Shown: positions 1 through 8,828 of the stretch, piece after piece
Position numbering within the stretch: position 1 is the stretch's first letter
How the letters are laid out: every line of letters starts with the position of its first letter
DNA from: Massilia varians
Lineage (GTDB): Bacteria; Pseudomonadota; Gammaproteobacteria; Burkholderiales; Burkholderiaceae_D
NCBI RefSeq assembly: GCF_027923905.1
Contig: NZ_AP026966.1
Coordinates: forward strand, 372,001 to 436,000
Reading direction: 5' to 3'
Length of the DNA: 64,000 bases
The notes under the pieces: model-generated
What the model was told of the DNA's origin: nothing
Seen by the model: the letters and a program-made list of their open reading frames with translations, nothing else
Database searches by the model: none
Made by a program: the position numbers and the translations under genes

Positions 1-56
1 TCAAGCCGGGCGACAAGATGTACCTGGCGCCGGAAGACCGCGTGATCATCTGGTAA
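1..56 (+). CDS. M13 family metallopeptidase, C-terminal end only (partial)
   Basis: The first 56 bases encode the last 17 residues of a protein cut by the window edge, ending GDKMYLAPEDRVIIW and TAA. The same ending, with Lys for Glu at one position, closes the complete M13 peptidase that follows at 142-2202, so this is almost certainly an upstream tandem paralogue of that zinc endopeptidase. Only the C-terminus is visible, so the catalytic motif cannot be checked. Confidence 0.75.
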   Translation, partial: KPGDKMYLAPEDRVIIW

Positions 57-141
57 TCGGCAGGAAGTAGACAAGAACGGGTCGGCGCACGCCGGCCCGT
101 TTGTCCTTTACGAGAGAACAAAGATAAAACGGAGAGATTGA

Positions 142-2202
142 ATGAAACGACACATCCTGAGCGCCGCAGCGCTCATCCTGATGGCCTCGGTGGCCAATGC
201 CGAATCCGCCGAGAGCGCCGCTGGCGGCGCCAAGGGCAAAACCCTGTCGGCCGGCATCGCGCTCGAATACGTCGAGCCGGCCGTGCGCGCGCAGGACGAC
301 TTCTTCCAGCACCTGAACGGCAAGTGGCTGAAAACTGTCGAGATCCCCGCCGACAAGTCGAGCTGGGGCGCCTTCTACAAGCTGCACGACGACACCCAGC
401 CGCAGCTGCGCGCAATCATCGAGAAGTCGGCAGCCGTCAAGAACACCCAGGCAGGCTCGGAAGTGCAGCTGATCGGCGACTTCTTCGCCAGCTACATGGA
501 CGAAGCGCGCCTGGAAAAGCTGGGCATCGCCCCGCTCAAGGGCGAGCTGGACAAGATCGCCGCGATCAAGGACAAGGCCGAACTGCCGGCGACCTTCGCG
601 CGCCTGGGCCGCCTCGGCGTCACCGTACCCTTCGGCTTCTACATCCACCAGGATGCCAAGGATTCGACCAAGTACGTGGCCGACCTGTACCAGGGAGGCC
701 TGGGCATGCCGGACCGCGACTACTACCTGAAGCTTGATGATGCCAAGCTGGCCGACACCCGCGCCAAGTACCAGCAGCACGTCGAGAAGATGCTGGCGCT
801 GTCGGGCGACAAGAACGCGGCCGTGAACGCCAAGGCCATCGTCGACCTGGAAACCGAGTTGGCGCGTGTGCAGTGGACCAAGGTCGAGAACCGCGATCCG
901 ATCAAGACCTACAACAAGGTGGAACTGACCAAGCTGGCCGAAATCGCGCCGGGCTATGACTGGAACGCCTGGCTGGACGCCGCCGGCATCGGGGGCAAGA
1001 CCGACTACGTCATTGTCAGCCAGCCGAGCTACCTGAAGGGCATGGCCGAGATCGTGAACCGCATGCCGCTCGAGACCTGGAAGGTCTACCTGCAGCAGCA
1101 CCTGGTCAACGGCTACGCCAGCTATCTCTCCAAAGCATTCGTGGACCAGCGTTTCGCCTTCCATGGCACGGTCCTGTCGGGCGCACCGAAGCTGGAACCG
1201 CGCTGGAAGCGGGGCGTGTCGACCGTCGAGGGTGCGCTGGGCGACGCCGTGGGCAAGCTGTACGTGAAGGAGCACTTCCCGGCCGAGCGCAAGGCGCGCA
1301 TGGAGGCCCTGGTGAAGAACCTGCTGGAAGCCTACCGCCAGTCGATCGACACCCTGGACTGGATGAGCCCCGCCACCAAGAAGGAAGCCCAGGCCAAGCT
1401 GGCCAAGTTCAACCCGAAGATCGGCTACCCGAACAAGTGGAAGGATTACGCGTCGCTCAGCGTCAAGCGCGATGATCTGGTCGGCAACGTGATGCGTTCG
1501 CGCGAAGTGGAGTACAACCGCGAGCTGAACAAGCTCGGCAAGCCGATCGACCGCGACGAATGGATGATGACGCCGCAGACCGTCAACGCCTACTACAACC
1601 CGGAACTGAACGAGATCGTGTTCCCGGCGGCGATCCTGCAGCCGCCGTTCTTCGATATGAATGCCGACGACGCGGTGAACTACGGCGCCATCGGCGCGGT
1701 GATCGGCCACGAGATCAGCCACGGCTTCGACGACCAGGGTTCGCAGTACGACGGCGACGGCAACATGCGCAACTGGTGGACCGAGGAAGACGGCAAGCGC
1801 TTCGCCGAAAAGACCAAGGTCCTGATCCAGCAGTACGCTTCCTACAGCCCGCTGCCGGGCTATCACGTCAACGGCGAGCTGACCCTGGGCGAGAACATCG
1901 GCGACAACTCGGGCCTGGCGATCGCCTACAAGGCCTACAAGCTGTCCCTGAAGGGCAAGAAGGCCCCGGTGATCAAGGGCCTGTCGGGCGACCAGCGCTT
2001 CTACATGGGCTGGGGCCAGGTGTGGCGCGCGAAGATGCGCGAGCCGGCCCAGATCAACCAGGTCAAGACCGACCCACACTCGCCGGCGCAGTTCCGCGCC
2101 AACGGCACGCTGAAGAACCAGCCGGGCTTCTACGACGCCTTCGGCGTGAAGGAAGGGGACAAGATGTATCTGGCGCCGAAGGACCGCGTGATTATCTGGT
2201 AA
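142..2202 (+). CDS. M13 family zinc metallopeptidase (PepO/neprilysin-like), exported
   Basis: Encodes a 686-residue zinc endopeptidase of the neprilysin family, which cleaves peptides outside the cytoplasm. A signal peptide is visible (MKRHILSAAALILMASVANA). The zinc motif HEISH is at about residues 523-527 and the third ligand lies in ENIGD at 584-588. The length is normal for M13 enzymes. A purine-rich stretch (acggagagattga) precedes the ATG. It lies about 85 bp after the end of a near-identical paralogue and is followed by a strong terminator. No link to the polysaccharide locus is evident. The substrate is unknown. Confidence 0.95.
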   Translation: MKRHILSAAALILMASVANAESAESAAGGAKGKTLSAGIALEYVEPAVRAQDDFFQHLNGKWLKTVEIPADKSSWGAFYKLHDDTQPQLRAIIEKSAAVKNTQAGSEVQLIGDFFASYMDEARLEKLGIAPLKGELDKIAAIKDKAELPATFARLGRLGVTVPFGFYIHQDAKDSTKYVADLYQGGLGMPDRDYYLKLDDAKLADTRAKYQQHVEKMLALSGDKNAAVNAKAIVDLETELARVQWTKVENRDPIKTYNKVELTKLAEIAPGYDWNAWLDAAGIGGKTDYVIVSQPSYLKGMAEIVNRMPLETWKVYLQQHLVNGYASYLSKAFVDQRFAFHGTVLSGAPKLEPRWKRGVSTVEGALGDAVGKLYVKEHFPAERKARMEALVKNLLEAYRQSIDTLDWMSPATKKEAQAKLAKFNPKIGYPNKWKDYASLSVKRDDLVGNVMRSREVEYNRELNKLGKPIDRDEWMMTPQTVNAYYNPELNEIVFPAAILQPPFFDMNADDAVNYGAIGAVIGHEISHGFDDQGSQYDGDGNMRNWWTEEDGKRFAEKTKVLIQQYASYSPLPGYHVNGELTLGENIGDNSGLAIAYKAYKLSLKGKKAPVIKGLSGDQRFYMGWGQVWRAKMREPAQINQVKTDPHSPAQFRANGTLKNQPGFYDAFGVKEGDKMYLAPKDRVIIW

Positions 2203-2264
2203 TACACGTTCGACGAGCGGCTGCGGTCGCGTCGTCGGAAAAGCAAAGGACCGCGCGCGCGGTA

Positions 2265-2303
2265 ATGCCGTTCAGTTAAGCCTGAACGGCATTTTTATTT
2301 TGT
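2265..2303 (+). terminator. Rho-independent terminator after the M13 peptidase
   Basis: An 11-bp perfect stem (ATGCCGTTCAG at 2265-2275 and CTGAACGGCAT at 2282-2292) with a 6-nt loop is followed at once by a T-rich tract. It ends the peptidase transcript 63 bp after the stop codon. Confidence 0.9.
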
Positions 2304-2479
2304 TGTTGTAAACGCCGCGCATCACTGTTAACCTTCGTCGCCATGTTTGACACCCCTCCCTAAGGGCCGTTCCCATGCCGATCGGCGTCTTTAACATCGC
2401 CTCCGGACAGGGAAGCAATGAGGTACTCTGATTTTTTCGGACACTCTTGTTTGGTAAAAGTTCACCAACAGGAGCCTTT

Positions 2480-2792
2480 ATGAAGACATTGAAGAAGACG
2501 TACAACCCGGAACTCAAGGAAGAAGCCGTGAAGCTGGTGCTGGCACAGGGCATGTCCATTGAGCAGGCGGCGGCACGCGTCAGTATCAAAAGGAACGCTG
2601 GCTAATTGGGTAGCAGCAGCCAAACGCGGGCCGGCCGCAACAGCAGCACCTGGAAGTCGCTCGGTGGCCGAGTTGGAAGCGGAGAACGCGAAGCTGCGCA
2701 GGCAGCTGGTCCAGGCAGAGATGGAGCGGGACATCGTAAAAAAAGCGGCGGCGTACTTTGCGCAGGAGTCGCTGCCAAATCCGCGTGGATAA
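2480..2792 (+). pseudogene. IS3-family transposase OrfA, frameshifted
   Basis: OrfA starts at the ATG at 2480, with AGGAG upstream, and reads MKTLKKTYNPELKEEAVKLV, a typical IS3 OrfA helix-turn-helix start. The frame is lost near 2585, where it ends ...SIKRNAG-stop. The rest continues in the next frame (VSKGTLANWVAAAKR, then a leucine-zipper-like ELEAENAKLRRQL segment) to 2792. The change lies in the middle of orfA, not at its 3' end, so it is a disabling mutation and not the programmed frameshift of this family. Confidence 0.8.
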
Positions 2793-3472
2793 GACGATGC
2801 GACTCGACTTTCCTGACTATTCTGTGAAGCTGATGTGCCAGGTATTGGACGTCTCGCACAGCGGCTACTACGACTCGCTGCGGGCCAAGCCATTCACACG
2901 CAGGCATGAAGACGCTCGGTTGAAAATCCTGATCACGGCAGTGCATCGGCAGACCCGGGAGACCTACGGGGTGCCGCGGATAAAGCGCGAGCTTGCTTCG
3001 CAGGGCCATGAGGTTGGTCGCGACCGTGTTCGCCGGTTGCGGCAAGAGCTTAATCTGCGCTGCAAGCAGCGGCGCAAATTCATCGCCACGACGAACTCGA
3101 ATCACAACCTTCCCGTCGCTGAAAATCTGTTGGAACAGCGGTTCGCACCAAACCGGGCTGATCTACCATTCGGACCGTGGAAGCGAATACTGTGCCCATG
3201 CCTGCCAGGCGCTGGTAGCGCAGTTCGGAATGCGCGCGTCAATGTCGCACCGAGGGAAATGCTATGACAACGCGCCGATGGAGAGCTTTTGGGGAACGCT
3301 GAAGAATGAGCTTGTCCATCATCGCCGCTATGCCACCCGTGAGGAGGCGAAGGCCTCGATTCAGGAATACATCGAAATTTTCTACAACCGACAGCGGCGC
3401 CATTCCCGCATCGGCGTTGTTCCGCCAGCGCTGTTCGCCGAGTCCTTCAGCGAACAGCTACAGGCGGCTTAA
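2758..3472 (+). pseudogene. IS3-family transposase OrfB with internal deletion
   Basis: The N-terminal part (DFPDYSVKLMCQVLDVSHSGYYD, then TYGVPRIKRELASQGHEVGRDRVRRL) is typical OrfB. Near 3150 the reading jumps from LLEQRFAPN straight to GLIYHSDRGSEYC in another frame. The segment holding the first catalytic Asp (normally the WVTDIT region, roughly 60 residues) is missing and the frame is shifted. The later Asp (HSDRG) and Glu (GTLKNE) are still present. The transposase cannot be functional. Confidence 0.85.
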
Positions 3473-3486
3473 GACAAGCGTGTCCG

Positions 3487-4251
3487 TTATTGACAGTACA
3501 CCTCACTGTCGTGCATGACCTCGTTCTTCAGGCTCGAGAAAAAGCTCTCTGCAACAGCATTGTCGTGGCAATTTCCTTTGCGGCTCATGCTGGGTAGGAC
3601 GCCATTGGCTTCCAGCAGTTTACGGTAGTCATGCGATCCGTAGACCGTGCCCTGGTCACTGTGGAAAATCAGGCCTGCATTGGGTTTTCGCTGTGCCAAG
3701 GCCATCTTCAATGCCGCCATCGGCAGTGTCGCCGCCTGCGTCGTATCCATTGACCAGCCTACGATGCGCCGCGCAAACAGGTCCAGCACAATGGCCAGAT
3801 GAAGCCAGCCTTGTTTCGTACGCAGCGCCGTCATGTCGCCCACCCAAATCGTGTTGGGAGCGCTTACCTGAAAGCGTCGTTTAACCAGATCTGGCGCCGG
3901 CGGCTGCACACGTTCCATCGCTTGTATGACACGGAATCGCTTGATACGAGTTGTCTGGATATTCTCCAGCTTGCGCAGTCTTCTGACGCGGTGCTTGCCG
4001 CATTCGATGCCTTCTGCCCGTAGCAGATGCCACATCTTGACCGTTCCGGGAGCCCAGCGGTGCGCTGCGTTGATCCTGACAATGACAGCGCGCATGGCCA
4101 GGTCTTCCTGGCTACGCAAGCTCGGCCTGGCCTTCTTGGAAGCGTAGTACACGCTGCGGCTGATATCGAGCTCACGACATAGTGACTTGACCGGGAACTC
4201 ACTGCGATGCTGGTCGATAAAGGCGTACTTTACTTCTTTAGGCGAGTTAAG
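3487..4251 (-). pseudogene. IS3-family transposase OrfB, C-terminally truncated
   Basis: The integrase core retains all three acidic residues: WVGDMTAL, HSDQGTVY and SSLKNE. The reading then runs into the terminal repeat of the neighbouring IS and stops after SEVYCQ, so the usual last 40-50 residues (the FYNRxRxHS region) are missing. Translation would normally enter this frame by a -1 shift at the A-rich end of orfA (about 4235-4245). The first in-frame Met is at 4152, but the family N-terminus (YAFIDQHRSEFPVKSLCREL) is encoded upstream of it. Confidence 0.8.
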
Positions 4252-4649
4252 TACGCATCGAACTTTTTTAGGATGGCCAACTCCTCCTGGGCGCGGGCCA
4301 GTTCGCGACGCAGTTGTCCGACCTCGCTTAGCTCACCCAGAGCCGGCCGCCCGGGAGAACGAAGTGGCTCTCCCGGCGCCGCCTCGTCAATCTTGGCCGC
4401 CCACTTGTAGAGCATATTGCGCCGGATCCCCAGCTCGACTGCCAGATCGGTAGCGTTCTGCCCCTCTTCACGCATTCTCGCGACCGCTTTGCGCTTGAAC
4501 TCATCGGTGAACGTGGCGCGAGACTTGGGTGCCAATGCGGGTGAAGCGGGAACGATCTCCCGCTTTGACGGTAGCTGTTTCGTTTTCATGTTTATCCCTC
4601 CAGGGCTTATTGTCCCTTATTTGGATGTCCATGAAACACGGACCACCTC
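3506..4649 (-). mobile_element. IS3-family insertion sequence, 3' end truncated
   Basis: A second, different IS3-family element on the minus strand. Its upstream terminus is intact: read on the minus strand it begins TGAGGTGGTCCGTGTTTCAT at 4649 and abuts ISL3 DNA at 4650. This shows it inserted into that ISL3 element. Its downstream end is lost where the first IS3 element begins, cutting OrfB shortly after the catalytic Glu. Confidence 0.85.
4230..4589 (-). CDS. IS3-family transposase OrfA
   Basis: A 119-residue helix-turn-helix protein (FTDEFKRKAVARMREEGQNA, then LGIRRNMLYKWAAKI) with a C-terminal coiled-coil segment (VGQLRRELARAQEELAILKK). This is the usual architecture of IS3 OrfA, which binds the IS ends. 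GGAGGG lies 7 nt before the ATG. The ORF is intact, but its OrfB partner is truncated. Confidence 0.85.
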   Translation of the reverse strand: MKTKQLPSKREIVPASPALAPKSRATFTDEFKRKAVARMREEGQNATDLAVELGIRRNMLYKWAAKIDEAAPGEPLRSPGRPALGELSEVGQLRRELARAQEELAILKKFDAYLTRLKK

Positions 4650-5179
4650 AAGTTGTCTACGACCTGTTTCACGTGGTGGCCCGCTTTGGCCGCGAAGTGG
4701 TTGACCGGGTGCGCGTTGACCAAGCCAATACCTTGCGTGCCGAACCAAAGGCTCGCCAAGTCATCAAACGTAGCCGCTGGCTGTTACTGCGCAACCGCGA
4801 CAACCTCAAAGTCGAACAGGCCGTCAAGCTCGAGGAGCTCCTGGCTGCCAACCAGCCCCTGTCCATCGTCTACCTGCTCAAGACCGAGCTGAAAGAGATC
4901 TGGTATGCGCCATCGGTTCGGGAAGGTGCTCGCCGATGGAAGACTTGGCTCAGGCTTGCCTTGCAAAGCCAGATCGCGCCAGTAATCCAGTTTGCCAAGC
5001 GCTTGGCCAAATACCGGCGCGGCATCTTGGCTTCGGCCATCTATCCGATGAGCTCATCGATCCTGGAAGGCGTCAACAACCGCATCAAAGTCATCAAGCG
5101 CATGGCCTACTGATTTCGGGACGTATCCTACTTCTTCCAGAAAATCAAAAATGCGTTCCCCGGCAAAGCGCGATGAACC
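4650..5179 (+). repeat. ISL3-family element, 3' fragment (direct repeat copy A)
   Basis: This 530-bp stretch repeats 11326-11855 in the same orientation with only about two base differences. It encodes the C-terminal part of an ISL3-family DDE transposase (VVYDLFHVVARFGREVVDRV to NRIKVIKRMAY, then TGA). It ends with the ISL3 terminal repeat at 5179, followed by AAAATTTT, the kind of AT-rich 8-bp target these elements prefer. The 5' part was lost where the minus-strand IS3 element inserted at 4649/4650. Confidence 0.9.
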
Positions 5180-5294
5180 AAAATTTTGTAGAAAATTTTT
5201 TAATTGCGTGACGAGTTATTGTTGATCAGTTAATATGTTTCTGAAGTTCACACCGCAGTTTATAACACATGCTAGTGATGCGAGCACTCCGCCC

Positions 5295-6296
5295 ATGTTC
5301 AAACTGAGCCTTATTATTCCCACGTACAACCGACCAGATCTGTTAAGTGTTGCCTTAGAGCACATTGCACAGGCGAGGGTGCCGGACGATATGGATCTCA
5401 CCGTTATTGTGTCGGACAACAATTCGACACCCGATAACCAGAAGGCGAACAAGGCTGCTCTGTCAAAGTTTCCCGGCCTTAAGATGAAATATTTGCTGGC
5501 GCTCCAGCAAGGCCGCTCCGCAGCCCTGAATTTTTCCTTGGCCCATACCGCAGACGAGTATCTGGGCTTCATCGACGACGACGAAAAGCTCGATCCCAGC
5601 TGGTTCGAAGTTGCGGCGGCCTATATCCGCAAAGGCGAGATCGACTTCCTCGGCGGCCCGTACAAGCCGGACTGGCAGTCGCCGCCACCTTCCTGGTTGC
5701 CGATGCACGTGGGCGCCTACCGCGCTGTGCTGGGCTGGATCGAACAGAGCGATCGAGCGCAGCCTTTCAAGGAGTTCGGCGGCAGCATTTGCGGCGGTAA
5801 TTGCATCGTGAAACGCAGCGCCCTGCTGGAAGCCGGCGGGTTCGCCACCGATATCGGCCGTTCCAAGGGCAACCTGATGGGCGGTGAAGACGACGAACTG
5901 CACCGCAACCTGATGCTGAAGGGCTTTCACGGGATTTATGATCCGGCCCTGGTTATCTACCACTTCATCCCCGAGTCGCGCATGACCCGTTCCTACCACA
6001 TGCGCTGGTCTTTCTGGTCTGGCGCCAGCAATGGCGTGCGCCTCCAGTGGCTGCCGCCGGAACCGGTGCCGACTCTGTTTGGACTGCCACGCTACCGCTA
6101 TAGCCGTGCCTTTGCCGGACTGCTGCGCTTCGCGCGCTTCCTGGTGTCGCGCGCACCGAACAGCGGCGCGCTCAGCTTCACTGGGCTGATGGACGCAATC
6201 TACCTGCTCGGCACCCTTTACGGGAAGCTCGTATTGTCAAGGCGTTGCGGCCGACGCCTGGTCGGCGCCGTAGTGTCGGCCACGCCCAACACCTAG
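5295..6296 (+). CDS. Glycosyltransferase family 2
   Basis: A GT-A fold glycosyltransferase of about 333 residues that would add a sugar to the growing EPS repeat unit at the inner membrane. It opens KLSLIIPTYNRPDLL and carries the acidic metal/nucleotide motif IDDDEKLDPSW. I chose the Met just before this motif; an in-frame Met at 5235 would add 20 residues unlike the family in AT-rich, noncoding-looking sequence. The gene starts about 115 bp after the ISL3 fragment, so its native promoter may have been replaced. The flippase gene follows after 8 bp. Donor and acceptor cannot be told. Confidence 0.85.
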   Translation: MFKLSLIIPTYNRPDLLSVALEHIAQARVPDDMDLTVIVSDNNSTPDNQKANKAALSKFPGLKMKYLLALQQGRSAALNFSLAHTADEYLGFIDDDEKLDPSWFEVAAAYIRKGEIDFLGGPYKPDWQSPPPSWLPMHVGAYRAVLGWIEQSDRAQPFKEFGGSICGGNCIVKRSALLEAGGFATDIGRSKGNLMGGEDDELHRNLMLKGFHGIYDPALVIYHFIPESRMTRSYHMRWSFWSGASNGVRLQWLPPEPVPTLFGLPRYRYSRAFAGLLRFARFLVSRAPNSGALSFTGLMDAIYLLGTLYGKLVLSRRCGRRLVGAVVSATPNT

Positions 6297-6304
6297 ATGG
6301 GACC

Positions 6305-7753
6305 ATGAGTTCGATCCGTTCCAAAATCGCTGCCCAGTTTTTCGTCTCGAATGGCGCTACCGTCGCCAACTTCCTGCTTTCTCTCTACATTGCACGCCTG
6401 CTCGACTCGGCCGAGATCGGGATCTTCTCGATGGCGGCGGTGCTCGTCGCCTTCGCCCACGTGTTCCGTGACGCCGGCGTGGTTTCCTTCATCCGCAGCC
6501 AGAAGACACTCACCACCGAGTCCCTGCGCGCCGCCATGGGCGTGATGGTTTGCGCCTCATGGAGTTTCGCGGCGGTGGTCTACTTGGCGGCCCCGTTCGC
6601 CGCCGGCTACTACCGCCATGCGGGGGTCGAGGAGGTGATGCGGGTGCTGGCGGTCGGATTCCTGTTCATTCCGGTCGGCTCGGTTCCGCAGGCGGTGATG
6701 GCGCGTGAGCTTCAGGTCCGCGTGCCTGCCATCGCGACCGCCGTGTCGGTCCTGGCATATGCGACCACCTGCATCACGCTGGCCAAGCTGGGCTACAGCT
6801 ATATGTCGTTTGCCTGGGCTAATCTGGTGAACATCATCGTGACTGGGACCACCTATGCGCTGTTGCAGCCGAAGAGCCTGCCGCGCCTGCCGTCCCTGCG
6901 CGGATGGCGCCAGGTCGTGCACTTCGGCGGCGGCACCATGCTGACCAATTCGGTCCGGTCGGCTGACGCAGCGCTGCCGGACCTGGTCATCGGCAGGCTC
7001 AGCGGCGCTCATTTCGTCGGCCTGTTCAGCCGCGCGAATTCCACCGTGAACATGCTGAACTATATCGCCGGACCGAGCATTAACTTCGCCACCTTGCCCT
7101 ACCTGGCCAGGGTCCATCACAGCGGCGAGGACGTCTCGCACGAGGTCAAACGGATTGTGGCCTACTTGACCGGCGTGATGTGGCCGGCGCTGGCGGTGCT
7201 CGCCTTCATGCCGCGCGACATCATCCTGCTGCTCTACGGCCCGAAATGGCTGGAGTCGGCGCCAGTGATCCCGGCCCTGTGCATCTTGGCTGCGATCCAG
7301 ATGTTGTTCTCGGTCCTGCAGCCGGCCTTTACCGCGATGGGGCGACCCTACCTGACTGCTTCGCCGCTGCTGGTCGCTATGCTGGCCAAGGTCGCCCTGG
7401 CGGTCGCGCTGTTCGACGGCAGCCTGCAGTCCTTCGCTACGGCCTTCGTGCTCGGCGAGATGCTGTCGGTGCCCGCCTACCTGCTGTTGGCCCGCAAGGC
7501 CATGGGCATCACCCCGACCCACTGGGTGTCGGCGACCTGGCGCAGCGCTGTCACGGTCGGCGCCATGCTCGGCGGCCTCTACCTGTTCTCGCCGGTGCTG
7601 TCTTCGGTCGCGTACCCGGCAGTGCGCCTGCTGCTAGTGGCGATGTACGTGCTGGTGGTATGGCCGGTCGTGCTCCTGCTGCTGCGCCATCCGCTGGCCG
7701 AGGAACTGCTGCGCGCCAAGAAGATACTGTCGGCCCGCCTGCTACGGGCCTGA
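6305..7753 (+). CDS. Polysaccharide flippase (Wzx-like, MOP superfamily)
   Basis: About 482 residues with roughly a dozen hydrophobic segments and the typical start (SIRSKIAAQFFVSNGATVANFLLSLYIARLLDSAEIGIFSMAAV). Such proteins move undecaprenyl-linked repeat units across the inner membrane. The start is placed at 6305, 8 bp after the glycosyltransferase stop, which implies co-transcription. It is related to the flippase half of the fusion protein at 35286-37811 (shared FRDAGV/FRDFGV region), so the locus holds two flippases. Confidence 0.9.
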   Translation: MSSIRSKIAAQFFVSNGATVANFLLSLYIARLLDSAEIGIFSMAAVLVAFAHVFRDAGVVSFIRSQKTLTTESLRAAMGVMVCASWSFAAVVYLAAPFAAGYYRHAGVEEVMRVLAVGFLFIPVGSVPQAVMARELQVRVPAIATAVSVLAYATTCITLAKLGYSYMSFAWANLVNIIVTGTTYALLQPKSLPRLPSLRGWRQVVHFGGGTMLTNSVRSADAALPDLVIGRLSGAHFVGLFSRANSTVNMLNYIAGPSINFATLPYLARVHHSGEDVSHEVKRIVAYLTGVMWPALAVLAFMPRDIILLLYGPKWLESAPVIPALCILAAIQMLFSVLQPAFTAMGRPYLTASPLLVAMLAKVALAVALFDGSLQSFATAFVLGEMLSVPAYLLLARKAMGITPTHWVSATWRSAVTVGAMLGGLYLFSPVLSSVAYPAVRLLLVAMYVLVVWPVVLLLLRHPLAEELLRAKKILSARLLRA

Positions 7754-7772
7754 CACAGGAGGAAAGCGGCTG

Positions 7773-8828
7773 CTAGCGGGCCGACAGGCGCCGGAAGTAA
7801 CGCTGGGACGGGGTATCCACAATGTGGTGCAGCAGCACCGACAGGATGAAGACCACCGCAAAGGACAGCCACAGGTAGAGCTGGTTGACGGCGTGGATGT
7901 CCGAGACGAAGGCGGCCTTGAACAGGTCGTAGACCAAGTAGTGCACCATGTAAGTCGAGTACGAGATCTCGCCGAGGTAGACTAGCGAGGGCCGCGAGAG
8001 CAGGGCGGTGATCCAGGAGGTGGTCACGCTCAGGAAGGCGATCAGGAGTGCGAATGCGGCCGGGATCAGGGCATAGTCGGGCAGTGGCGAGAAGACGTAC
8101 AGGGTGCTCAGCACCACGAAGCCGGCCAGGGCCGCGCCGCTGCTGCGCTCTAGAAAGTCCCTGTGGTTGACGTACAGCGAACCGATGAAGACCCCCATCA
8201 GGAATTCCAGCATGGTCCGTACCAGCGCCATGCGCGGGATGTCCGAGCCCAGCGAGTGCAGACCGCCCAGCGAATAGATCAGGTGCAGCAGGAGCGCGAC
8301 CAGCACGATGACGCCCAGGTGCGCGGCCACGCCGCCGCGCAGCTTGCGCAGGCTGTATGCCATCAGGGGGAAGAACAGGTAGACGAACCACTCCGAACTG
8401 ATCGACCAGGACGGCACGTTCCACGTCAGGTCGGCGCCGACCCACATGTGGACCAAGAACATGCTCTGGATGAAAGCGCTCCAGGTATAGGTGGTCGGCG
8501 CCGTACCGCTGCTCGAGAAATGGGTGTACGCCAGAAACAGCAGCAGGTAACCGCCCAGCATTACGAAGTGCAGGGGGTAGATCCGGGCCAGGCGGTTCCA
8601 GTAGAACTTGCCGATGCTGTAGGGAGAGCCCGTAGACACGGCGGCATGGTAGCTCAGGAAGATCACGAACCCGCTGAGCAAGAAGAAAAGGTCGACGGCC
8701 AGGTAGCCGTGGGCGATGAGGTCCCTGAGCGGCCCTGAGACCGAATCGCCCATCAGGCCGAGCGAATGGTAGAACACTACCCACCAGGCGCAAATTCCCC
8801 GCAATCCTGCGAGTTGGTTGAGCTTCAC
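7773..8828 (-). CDS. Acyltransferase family 3 (OafA/YrhL-like) membrane protein
   Basis: 351 residues, with about ten membrane segments, that would O-acylate (often O-acetylate) a surface polysaccharide. The family signature is clear: LAGLRGICAWWVVFYHS at the N-terminus and DLFFLLSGFVIFLSYH next. The ATG overlaps the stop of the upstream ligase gene by 4 bp (8825-8828), so the two are translationally coupled. It converges on the flippase gene. It ends RYFRRLSAR, with no SGNH domain, so it is the short form. Confidence 0.9.
   Translation of the reverse strand: MKLNQLAGLRGICAWWVVFYHSLGLMGDSVSGPLRDLIAHGYLAVDLFFLLSGFVIFLSYHAAVSTGSPYSIGKFYWNRLARIYPLHFVMLGGYLLLFLAYTHFSSSGTAPTTYTWSAFIQSMFLVHMWVGADLTWNVPSWSISSEWFVYLFFPLMAYSLRKLRGGVAAHLGVIVLVALLLHLIYSLGGLHSLGSDIPRMALVRTMLEFLMGVFIGSLYVNHRDFLERSSGAALAGFVVLSTLYVFSPLPDYALIPAAFALLIAFLSVTTSWITALLSRPSLVYLGEISYSTYMVHYLVYDLFKAAFVSDIHAVNQLYLWLSFAVVFILSVLLHHIVDTPSQRYFRRLSAR

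Larger units (their letters stand above)
2419..3505 (+). mobile_element. IS3-family insertion sequence, full ends but inactivated
   Basis: The element is bounded by 32-bp imperfect inverted repeats, 2419-2450 and 3474-3505. Both begin TGAGGT and share the CGGACAC core followed by CTTGT. It carries orfA and orfB in the usual IS3 order, both broken. No target duplication is seen: the left flank is chromosomal and the right flank is the truncated end of another IS3-family element. This suggests an IS-adjacent deletion after insertion. Confidence 0.85.

Noticed and set aside
46..2079. 677-residue open frame antisense to the M13 peptidase
   Set aside because: It is a low-information His/Val/Leu/Ala/Arg-rich shadow of a GC-rich gene. 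The plus strand has the HEISH motif and a signal peptide.
2276..2344. 22-codon minus-strand frame (MATKVNSDARRLQQQNKNAVQA) with a good ribosome site
   Set aside because: It ends inside the terminator hairpin of the M13 gene and has no known relatives. Chance is the simplest explanation.
2585..2600. Programmed frameshift in IS3 orfA
   Set aside because: The family shift lies at the end of orfA and is -1. Here the shift is in mid-gene and in the other direction.
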